DNA from: CAYYJM01 sp964471755
Lineage (GTDB): Bacteria > Planctomycetota > Planctomycetia > Gemmatales > Gemmataceae
Assembly (NCBI GenBank): GCA_964471755.1
Contig: CAYYJM010000191.1
Coordinates: forward strand, 1 to 12,451
Length of the DNA: 12,451 bases
Direction of reading: 5' to 3'
Both the position numbers and the translations under genes were made by a program. This document shows, in pieces, positions 7,481 through 12,451 of this stretch (position 1 is the stretch's first letter; every line of letters begins with the position of its first letter). The notes beneath the pieces are model-generated. The model had not been told where the DNA came from and did no database searches. It saw nothing but the letters and a program-made list of their open reading frames with translations.

Positions 7481-7509
7481 TTCCCGGTCCAGCGGGCAGG
7501 TGATATAGT
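7481..7509 (+). promoter_or_regulatory. Extended -10 promoter for rpsU
   Basis: TTCCCG (7481-7486), a 17-base spacer, then TATAGT (7504-7509) preceded by TGA, giving the extended -10 form TGnTATAGT. The -10 matches the consensus at 5 of 6 positions and the TG compensates for a poor -35 (3 of 6). Transcription should start near 7516, about 138 bases upstream of the rpsU start codon. It points away from the propeller gene. Confidence 0.5.
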
Positions 7510-7515
7510 GGGTAA

Positions 7516-7653
7516 TATGCCCCAAAAGTGTCCGTGAGGATCGAACGGAGGGGAGATTGGGTATCTCTCCTCCGGTGGGGTATTGATGGGGTAATCACCA
7601 GGTGGTACATCCCCCGCCGAACAAGTGGGGTACGATCGGGTTGAGGAGGAAGC
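7516..7653 (+). promoter_or_regulatory. Structured 5' leader of rpsU
   Basis: If the promoter at 7481-7509 is right, rpsU has a leader of about 138 bases, long for a 68-residue protein. It contains a hairpin with 11-base-pair arms 7547-7557 and 7563-7573 (one G-U pair, five-base loop) and four copies of TGGG(G)TA (7558-7563, 7576-7582, 7587-7593, 7626-7632); a fifth copy lies just upstream at 7509-7514. The leader ends in a strong ribosome-binding site GAGGAGGA (7643-7650). Ribosomal-protein genes are often controlled by the protein binding its own leader; whether bS21 does so here is inference. Confidence 0.38.
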
Positions 7654-7860
7654 ATGCCTCTGCGGATGCGCGTTCATGACCGGGAGCCGATCGGGCTCGC
7701 TCTGCGTCGCTTCAAGAAACTGCTGGAGCGGAGCGGAATTCAGAAGGAATTGCGGAAGCGGAAGTACTACGAGAAGCCCTGTGAGGCACGCCGGCGGGCC
7801 GAACTGCGCAAGCAGAGCGCCATCCGCAAGGCCAAGTTGGCCGGGACACGCAAGTCCTGA
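7654..7860 (+). CDS. rpsU: 30S ribosomal protein S21 (bS21)
   Basis: A 68-residue, strongly basic protein with the bS21 pattern: an N-terminal strand RMRVHDREPIGLALRRFKKLLERSG, then KELRKRKYYEKPCEARRR and a Lys/Arg/Ala-rich C-terminal helix. Length and layout fit the family (about 60-75 residues). It binds the platform of the small ribosomal subunit near the anti-Shine-Dalgarno end of 16S rRNA and helps initiation. The ATG has a strong GAGGAGGA site (7643-7650) just upstream. The gene stands alone: promoter and long leader upstream, an intrinsic terminator 37 bases after the stop, and a convergent phosphatase gene. A Cys in the usually Ser position of KPSE (here KPCE, residue 43) is a small deviation. 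Confidence 0.95.
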   Translation: MPLRMRVHDREPIGLALRRFKKLLERSGIQKELRKRKYYEKPCEARRRAELRKQSAIRKAKLAGTRKS

Positions 7861-7897
7861 CCCTCCTGCCACCCCGCATCGCCCCTGCCCTCCCATC

Positions 7898-7921
7898 CGC
7901 CGCGTTCTCCACGCGGCGTTT
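7898..7921 (+). terminator. Intrinsic terminator after rpsU
   Basis: CGCCGCGT (7898-7905) and ACGCGGCG (7911-7918) form a perfect 8-bp stem with a five-base loop, followed by TTT (7919-7921) and then CCC. The T run is short but the stem is very GC-rich. It lies between the convergent stops of rpsU and the phosphatase gene. Confidence 0.6.
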
Positions 7922-7938
7922 CCCTGCGCTGGTTCGCG

Positions 7939-9240
7939 TTACCGAGCCCGGTCCCAGACTGGCTGGAAGGCTTCCTCACGGCTCTTCTGCTTCTCGAAGG
8001 CTCGCGCCAGAGGCAGCATCGAGCGCGCGTATTCGCGGAAGGCGGTCGTCGTATCGCCGGCCTGGGATGCCTCCTCGGCCAGGGTCTGGTGCGTGCGGAT
8101 TTTGCTCCAGTCCACCTCCCAGCTTCTCTGGACGGCCTTCTCCTGGAGGCCCTTGCAGGCCCGCGCGAGTTTGTCCAGCAGTTGCGTCTCGATCTTGCAC
8201 GGAGTCCGACGGTGGATGCGGGGCCTCGGCCGTTCCTCGTCGTTACTGACGCTGGCTTCTTGCTGGTGACGCAGCCAGAGGCCGATAAAGCCGGCGACGA
8301 TGCCGATGGCTGCCAGCAGGAAGGTGAGGTAGCTCAGGGCTTCCAGGCGGGAGTAGGCACAGAGTCCGGCCAGGACGGCCAGAACGGTGCTGGCCAGGAA
8401 AGCCGTCAGCCACCAGGGCAGGGTCGGATTGGACCGGTACGCCGGCACCGAGACGCTGGATTCGTTACTGGAAGCGTGGGGAACGCGGACGACGAACGCC
8501 GTGATGTTGTCCGGCCCGCCACGCATGTTGGCCAGGTCCACGAGAAAGCGAGCTGCCTCCGTCGGAGGCAGGGCTCCAAGGATCGCGCCGATTTCCAGGT
8601 CGCTCAATGGGCCGCTGAGACCATCACTGCACAGCAGGAACGTGTCGCCCGCCTGGAGCGGGTACGGTCCCTCGACATCCACCTGGACGAGCGGCTCGGG
8701 GCCCAGGCAGCGGAGAATGACGTTGGACGGAATATCCTTGACCAGCTCTGGATCCATCCGGTGACGGCGAGCATACTCCCAGACGAGGCTGTGGTCATAG
8801 GACAGTTGTTCCAGCACGCCATCGCGGAGGCGGTAGGCCCGGCTATCGCCGACGTGACCGACCCAGGCTCCCTCGGGCCGAAGGACCAGGGCGGTGGCGG
8901 TGGTGCCCATGCCCTCGAACTCGCGGTTGGCCTGGCCACAGGAGTGGATCGAGGTGTTGGCCTCCAGGAACGCACGGCGCAGGGCGACCGGAGCCCCTGC
9001 GCTGGCGTGCTTCCGGTAGATGTGCGGGATGACCCCGACGGCCTGTTCGCTGGCCTTTTCGCCGACGGCGTGGGCCCCCATGCCATCGGCGACGAGGTAG
9101 ATGTGGCCGATCTGCTGCCACTGTTCCTCATCGGTCGCCAGCTGATGCGCGTGGTTGTCCTGGTTGTGGCTGCGGCGCATCCCCACGTCGGACAGCACGG
9201 CATGCTCGATCTGTTTCGCGATTGCTTCAAAGGGCGTCAC
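7939..9240 (-). CDS. PP2C-type Ser/Thr protein phosphatase with two membrane segments
   Basis: A 433-residue metal-dependent phosphatase that removes phosphate from Ser/Thr. The PP2C domain covers about 13-253 with the expected blocks: RRSHNQDN (22-29), ADGMGAHAVGE (51-61, metal ligand D52), GMGTTATAL (110-118), VGDSRAYRLR (130-139), DHSLV (149-153), LLCSDGLSG (202-210, D206) and GGPDNITA (241-248, D244). DGMGAH replaces the commoner DGMGGH, a mild change. Two membrane segments follow at about 276-296 and 303-323, then a charged cytoplasmic tail of about 110 residues with helices and no known domain. GTG 9240 is chosen as start because AGGGG (minus strand, 9249-9253) lies eight bases upstream and the longer frame reads through the divergent promoter. 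It is a natural counterpart for Hanks kinases, but it is separately transcribed and not next to the kinase in this window. Confidence 0.95.
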   Translation of the reverse strand: MTPFEAIAKQIEHAVLSDVGMRRSHNQDNHAHQLATDEEQWQQIGHIYLVADGMGAHAVGEKASEQAVGVIPHIYRKHASAGAPVALRRAFLEANTSIHSCGQANREFEGMGTTATALVLRPEGAWVGHVGDSRAYRLRDGVLEQLSYDHSLVWEYARRHRMDPELVKDIPSNVILRCLGPEPLVQVDVEGPYPLQAGDTFLLCSDGLSGPLSDLEIGAILGALPPTEAARFLVDLANMRGGPDNITAFVVRVPHASSNESSVSVPAYRSNPTLPWWLTAFLASTVLAVLAGLCAYSRLEALSYLTFLLAAIGIVAGFIGLWLRHQQEASVSNDEERPRPRIHRRTPCKIETQLLDKLARACKGLQEKAVQRSWEVDWSKIRTHQTLAEEASQAGDTTTAFREYARSMLPLARAFEKQKSREEAFQPVWDRAR

Positions 9241-9270
9241 AACGCCATCCCCTACTTCCCTTGGAGGTCT

Positions 9271-9300
9271 GAAGTCAGCAGCGGTCTTCCTTCTGACTTC
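9271..9300. promoter_or_regulatory. Inverted repeat GAAGTCAG/CTGACTTC in divergent control region
   Basis: GAAGTCAG (9271-9278) and CTGACTTC (9293-9300) are perfect inverted copies with a 14-base spacer, so half-site centres are 22 bases apart, about two helical turns. It sits 30 bases upstream of the phosphatase start codon and just before the -35 region of the lipoprotein promoter. That is a good place for a dimeric regulator, but no regulator gene is adjacent. Confidence 0.35.
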
Positions 9301-9312
9301 GCTTGTCAACCC

Positions 9313-9341
9313 TTGACAGGGCGGCATCGGGTCGGTATGAC
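9313..9341 (+). promoter_or_regulatory. Promoter of the PEGA lipoprotein gene
   Basis: A perfect -35 box TTGACA (9313-9318), a 17-base spacer, and TATGAC (9336-9341, 4 of 6). Start of transcription is expected near 9348, leaving a 45-base leader. The -35 is one arm of the inverted repeat TGTCAA-CCC-TTGACA (9304-9318), so a TTGACA also faces the phosphatase gene. No good -10 follows it on that strand at 16-18 bases. Confidence 0.55.
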
Positions 9342-9392
9342 CCGGCCCATCCCGGAGAACCCGTCCCAACCTGTTGGAGGATGTCGCTTCCG

Positions 9393-10031
9393 ATGCGGCT
9401 CAATCCTTGCTGGCTCCCTGGACTGCTCTTGCCGGCCCTCCTGGTTGGTTGTGTCGAGCGGCGTTTCGTCATCACGTCGCAACCGATGGGGGCCCTGGTC
9501 TACCACAACGGCAAGCCGATCGGCACCACGCCGTGCGATCAGCCCTTCCTGTATTACGGCATCCACGAGTTCACCTTCGTCAAGGACGGCTTCGAGACTC
9601 GCAAACAGCGCTACCAGGTCGCCCTGCCCTGGTATCAGGTTCCCGGCGTGGACGTCGTGACCGAACTGTTTATCCCCTACACGTTCCAGGATGTCCAGCA
9701 TATCCACCTGGATTTACAACAAGCTGGTGGCCCCGTGCCGAACCTCGTGCCGCGCTCGCTGGAACTGCGCGAGCAGGTCAAGGCCATCCCGACGCCGGAA
9801 CCCGTGCCCGCCGGTCCACAGGGACCGATGCCGCCACCGGGACCGGTGTTGCCGCCAGGACCAGGACTGCCACCCGGCCAGATGCTGCCACCCGGCCAGA
9901 TGCTGCCACCTGGCCAGATATTGCCGCAGGGCCAGATGCCTCCGCCAATCTTGCCAGGGCAGCCCTTTCCGCCAGGGCCGCCAGTTCTGCCGCCTCCCTC
10001 CGGGGGACAGGCACCAGTGCCGCTCCCCTGA
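9393..10031 (+). CDS. PEGA-domain lipoprotein with Pro/Gly-rich C-terminal tail
   Basis: A 212-residue lipoprotein. The signal peptide MRLNPCWLPGLLLPALLVG ends in lipobox LLVGC, with the lipid-bearing Cys at 20. A PEGA-like domain follows at about 24-75: RRFVITSQPMGALVYHNGKP and IGTTPC, then the EFTFVKDGFETRKQ segment, the pattern of this small surface beta-domain. The region 76-110 is not assigned. From about 132 the chain is almost only Pro, Gly, Gln, Met and Leu, including four copies of LPPGQM (159-182). The tail is likely extended and disordered and may cross or contact the wall or another protein. ATG 9393 is preferred over ATG 9381, because GGAGG (9376-9380) abuts 9381 but is 12 bases from 9393 and the shorter form gives a cleaner signal peptide. 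PEGA proteins often accompany kinase systems in planctomycetes and myxobacteria; function here is unknown. Confidence 0.88.
   Translation: MRLNPCWLPGLLLPALLVGCVERRFVITSQPMGALVYHNGKPIGTTPCDQPFLYYGIHEFTFVKDGFETRKQRYQVALPWYQVPGVDVVTELFIPYTFQDVQHIHLDLQQAGGPVPNLVPRSLELREQVKAIPTPEPVPAGPQGPMPPPGPVLPPGPGLPPGQMLPPGQMLPPGQILPQGQMPPPILPGQPFPPGPPVLPPPSGGQAPVPLP
9867..9938 (+). repeat. 18-bp tandem repeat, four copies, inside the lipoprotein gene
   Basis: Units at 9867-9884, 9885-9902, 9903-9920 and 9921-9938. The first two are identical, the third has two changes and the fourth more. Each encodes LPPGQM or a close variant in frame, so copy-number change would lengthen or shorten the tail without breaking the frame. 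Confidence 0.92.
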
Positions 10032-10043
10032 GCGATTCGTTGT

Positions 10044-11639
10044 TCACGAACCGGGAGCCTTGAACACGCGCACGGTCTTGAAGATCGAGGTGACCTCCGA
10101 CTCCCAGTATTCCCGGCGGTCGAACGGACAGCCGAACTGGATGACGAGGACACCCTGGGCATCGGTGAGGACGGCCAGGCGGAAGAAGCGTTTCCGGGCT
10201 CCGGCCTGCGGGATGACCTCCAGGCGGGTGGTGATGCCGTCGGCCGTGCCGATCTTCGCGGTTCCTTCTCTCGGCTTGTTCTCGCGATCGAGAATCACCT
10301 CCATTCGCGTATCGGGATTTTCGGCCTTCTGCTGTTCCAGCAGGTGCGCCTTGGCGGCCTCCAGGGCGGCCGGAAGCGATTCGGCCGGGGCTAGCCGAAG
10401 AATCTGTAGCACGGCCATCTTGCCGGCATACTTCTTGATCGGCCCGTTGATGCGGTCGGGGTTATCGCGTTCGTAGCCGAGCAGGACGATCCGGGCAGCC
10501 GGGTCCCAGCCGACCTCCTGCCGCAGTTCCCACTGTTCGCCGCCGGGATACTGCAATTCGTAGGGAGTCTCGGGAACGCGGACCAGGACTGGATCGAGAA
10601 TCGACTCCTTCCAGTACTGACGCTTGGTCCCGATGCTGAACCGCTGCCGCAGTTCCTCCCATTCCGGCTGGAGTTCGTCACGGATCGGCTTGGGACCCCA
10701 GGTGAAGAACCAGTAGCCGATGCCATTATAGGCAAGGATCCAGGCCTCGCCGGAACACTCGACGTTCTCGCCGTCGATGCCCTGGAATTCGAGACGGATG
10801 GCGGGCTTGCCGGCCCAGGTATTCTCGCCTTCCTTGCGTTCCCATTCGAGGCCGCTGAAGTAGCCGCCGGCCCGGCTGTTGGGATCGCCACGCAGCTTCT
10901 TCAGGGCGACGTCAATCACCTCGCCCTCGCCGGGCATCCGATTCTGGTAATCGCGGTAGAAGAGGGCGACGGCGTCGTTGGGCTCGCTACGGCAGGCGAC
11001 GTAGTTGACCACCATCTGCACCCGCGCCTTTTTCGCTCGCTCGGCATCGACCTGATAGCGGCCCCAGGGATCGCGAAGCACCTCGAAGTAAGCGTTCTCC
11101 ATCTTGACGTAGGCGTCCGCGTTGAACTGGTCCGGGTTGGCCCAGACGTAGCGCAGGGCAAGCCAGATCAGGAACAGCGTGGTTGAGAAGAAGATCATCG
11201 CGATGGGCGCGACGATGAAGAACCAGACCATGCTCCCCTTCTCGCGGCGGGGACGCGGTTCGCCGTCCGCCTCGGCCGGTTTATCGAAGGATAGATGCGG
11301 ATCGTACTCGGGCTCGTCGTCGTCCTCATCTTCCGCATCGTCATCGGCCGAAAGTGGGGCCGAATGTCCGGCGACACCTGGAATCGGCGGCGGCCGGGTC
11401 GGCGTGATCCCGGGCGGACCACCGGGCACCGGCGGCGGCGCGGGCCGAACCGGCTGCGCGATGGGGATGTTCGGCGAGGCGGTGGGCGGTGGCGGTGGCA
11501 CCGGCGGTGGAGCCGTGCCTGAACGAAATTGCAGGACGGTGCCGCAGCGCGGACAGGCAACCTTGCCGGTCCCCTGGATGGACGCCACCGCCAGCAACTG
11601 GCCGCAGTTCGGATTCGGGCAGGGAATCGGTGCAGACAT
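10044..11639 (-). CDS. Zinc-ribbon, Pro-rich, single-TM protein of unknown function
   Basis: I do not recognise the large domain. The 531-residue protein opens with a zinc-ribbon-like pair of cysteine knuckles, CPNPNC (7-12) and CPRC (29-32). Next come a Pro-rich stretch (about 44-90), an acidic run DDDAEDEDDDE (99-109), and a basic patch before one membrane segment (about 137-163). A C-terminal domain of about 365 residues follows, probably outside the cytoplasm, with many Trp and Tyr and mixed alpha/beta character. So a cytoplasmic zinc ribbon and linker are joined to an outer domain. ATG 11639 is chosen because it begins directly at the zinc ribbon; the longer frame adds 23 residues of no visible character. 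A GAGG lies directly upstream of the ATG, too close to be a normal ribosome-binding site. It ends 12 bases from the convergent lipoprotein gene. Downstream of the GTPase on the same strand, it may be co-transcribed with it. Confidence 0.87.
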   Translation of the reverse strand: MSAPIPCPNPNCGQLLAVASIQGTGKVACPRCGTVLQFRSGTAPPPVPPPPPTASPNIPIAQPVRPAPPPVPGGPPGITPTRPPPIPGVAGHSAPLSADDDAEDEDDDEPEYDPHLSFDKPAEADGEPRPRREKGSMVWFFIVAPIAMIFFSTTLFLIWLALRYVWANPDQFNADAYVKMENAYFEVLRDPWGRYQVDAERAKKARVQMVVNYVACRSEPNDAVALFYRDYQNRMPGEGEVIDVALKKLRGDPNSRAGGYFSGLEWERKEGENTWAGKPAIRLEFQGIDGENVECSGEAWILAYNGIGYWFFTWGPKPIRDELQPEWEELRQRFSIGTKRQYWKESILDPVLVRVPETPYELQYPGGEQWELRQEVGWDPAARIVLLGYERDNPDRINGPIKKYAGKMAVLQILRLAPAESLPAALEAAKAHLLEQQKAENPDTRMEVILDRENKPREGTAKIGTADGITTRLEVIPQAGARKRFFRLAVLTDAQGVLVIQFGCPFDRREYWESEVTSIFKTVRVFKAPGS

Positions 11640-11690
11640 CCTCGGTCTCGATACGTGCGACTCGTGGCTTGCAACCCCGGCTGGAAGATC

Positions 11691-11711
11691 GGCGTGCCTG
11701 GCTCGCACGCC
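11691..11711 (-). promoter_or_regulatory. Hairpin between the GTPase and zinc-ribbon genes
   Basis: GGCGTGC (11691-11697) and GCACGCC (11705-11711) are perfect inverted copies with a seven-base loop. It lies in the 100-base gap between two minus-strand genes. There is no T run after it on the minus strand, so a weak terminator or an RNA-processing site are both possible. Confidence 0.3.
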
Positions 11712-11739
11712 TTCGCCATGCTGTCTTCAGTTTAGCGGG

Positions 11740-12451
11740 TTATCGCGCCGAGTGCAGCATTTTCTCGCCCGGTGAAACTCGCCCGTGCCACCAGCAGGCG
11801 ACCTGCTGGCACAACGCCTGGCGGAAACTTCGCCAGTGGTACACGTCGGCCGCCGCCTGATGATAGGCGTGGAGATGCCGACGACGCCAGGCTCCCGCCT
11901 CCAGCGGCCAGCAACCCGGCAAGCGACCAGCACAGTCCACCGCCCGGCCGAGAAGGTACGCACGGGCCTTGTCGGGCTCGTTGCCATCGGAATTCGCCAG
12001 GACTTCGCCGATCAGAGCCGGCCACGCCGCCACGCGATGCAGCAACGGTTCTGCCTCGCTCACGGGACAACCGGCATCGCGCAGGATCCGGGCGATCCGG
12101 CGGCGCAGGATCGCTTCGCGCTGCCGCAAGCTCGCCTGGCCGGCCTCATCATGCGGGAAGACATCGACACGGTTGAGCAGGAAGAAGAGACGCTGCCAGT
12201 CACCGTCCCACTCGGCGACGGCCGTGATGACACTTCGCAGGAGATAATCCTCCAGACGGGGATTGGTCTCGCGCGCGTCCAGGACCGTCAGGATGAAGGA
12301 ATCGCACAGACGCGGACGGATGATCTGCCAGGCGGCGGCGCCGTCCTCGTGCAATACTCCGGGCAGGTCGCGCAGACGAATCCCCGGCGTCGGCAAACAG
12401 GGCTGGACTGGCCGCGGTGGAAGGACCCGCTCCAGCAGCCGCCCGAGGATC
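11740..12451 (-). CDS. Dynamin-like GTPase, C-terminal part (5' end beyond window)
   Basis: The minus-strand frame is open to the window edge, giving 236 visible residues ending at TAA 11740-11742. Two GTPase motifs are visible. G3 is DLPG (28-31), the wording typical of dynamin-family GTPases, followed by the strand DSFILTVLDARE (50-61). G4 is NRVD (93-96) after the hydrophobic strand RLFFLLN. The P-loop and switch I would lie upstream, outside the window. The part after the G4 motif is Arg/Ala-rich helices with no recognised domain. No membrane segment is clear. Such proteins bind GTP and often act on membranes or in stress responses, but here the role is unknown. NRVD instead of NKxD is a tolerated variant in this family. 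The first candidate start in the window (TTG 12396) is rejected because it would remove conserved sequence upstream of G3. Confidence 0.78.
   Translation of the reverse strand, partial: ILGRLLERVLPPRPVQPCLPTPGIRLRDLPGVLHEDGAAAWQIIRPRLCDSFILTVLDARETNPRLEDYLLRSVITAVAEWDGDWQRLFFLLNRVDVFPHDEAGQASLRQREAILRRRIARILRDAGCPVSEAEPLLHRVAAWPALIGEVLANSDGNEPDKARAYLLGRAVDCAGRLPGCWPLEAGAWRRRHLHAYHQAAADVYHWRSFRQALCQQVACWWHGRVSPGEKMLHSAR

Noticed and set aside
6079..7503. A 474-codon plus-strand open frame opposite the propeller gene.
   Set aside because: The minus strand has a signal peptide and repeated blade motifs; the plus-strand frame has none.
7375..7896. The open frame of the propeller gene extends 174 codons upstream, across rpsU on the other strand.
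   Set aside because: The extension lacks sequence of secreted-protein character, covers the rpsU gene and promoter, and a signal peptide with a well-spaced GGGAG begins at 7374.
564..9240. Sigma factor, kinase and PP2C phosphatase as one gene cluster.
   Set aside because: The phosphatase is about 5.7 kb from the kinase, with an opposite-strand ribosomal-protein gene and other units between, each with its own control region.
8089..9660. A 523-codon plus-strand open frame opposite the phosphatase and running into the lipoprotein gene.
   Set aside because: It overlaps a gene with all PP2C motifs intact and shows no domain; it is an antisense shadow of GC-rich coding DNA.
9867..9938. The regular 18-bp repeats as a CRISPR array.
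   Set aside because: Units are contiguous with no spacers and encode an in-frame LPPGQM repeat.
11791..11809. Perfect 8-bp inverted repeat CCAGCAGG/CCTGCTGG with a three-base loop.
   Set aside because: It lies inside the GTPase coding frame near its end, and such short GC palindromes are expected by chance in this composition.

Overview
This is a GC-rich, tightly packed bacterial chromosome segment that most resembles a planctomycete of the Gemmata/Isosphaera type. That placement is inference from gene content: an ECF sigma factor overlapping a membrane-anchored Hanks-type Ser/Thr kinase, a PQQ-like beta-propeller protein opening with a DWPQWLGP-type motif, a PP2C phosphatase with its own membrane anchor, a PEGA lipoprotein, a zinc-ribbon/Pro-rich single-pass protein and a class IV-like histone deacetylase homologue. 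No 16S or other definitive marker is present.

Layout, left to right. (1) 1-345, +: C-terminal end of an HDAC11-like deacetylase. (2) 346-563: intergenic, filled by a nested inverted-repeat element with near-identical ends (365-545). (3) 2803-564, -: a two-gene operon, ECF sigma factor then Ser/Thr kinase, sharing a 4-base ATGA overlap. (4) 2804-2997: divergent control region. (5) 2998-5889, +: a 963-residue polytopic membrane protein of unknown function with about 26 predicted membrane segments. (6) 5890-6006: a long near-perfect hairpin between convergent genes. (7) 7374-6007, -: secreted PQQ-like beta-propeller protein. (8) 7375-7653: divergent control region holding a good extended -10 promoter and a structured leader for rpsU. 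(9) 7654-7860, +: ribosomal protein bS21, then an intrinsic terminator. (10) 9240-7939, -: PP2C-type phosphatase with two membrane segments. (11) 9241-9392: divergent control region with two inverted repeats, one of which carries the -35 box. (12) 9393-10031, +: PEGA-domain lipoprotein with a Pro/Gly-rich tail. (13) 11639-10044, -: zinc-ribbon, Pro-rich, single-TM protein. (14) 12451-11740, -: C-terminal part of a dynamin-like GTPase, cut by the window edge.

How the genes may work together: kinase, sigma factor and phosphatase are the parts of a phospho-signalling circuit. Only the sigma factor and kinase are physically coupled; the phosphatase is about 5.7 kb away and separately transcribed, so a link to it is speculation. 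No defence system, mobile-element transposase, CRISPR array, biosynthetic cluster or tRNA was seen. I do not find a clear undescribed multi-gene system. The best leads are the rpsU leader with repeated TGGG(G)TA motifs, the sigma factor whose region 2 has Ser/Thr where acidic residues are usual, the large orphan membrane protein and the two inverted-repeat elements.
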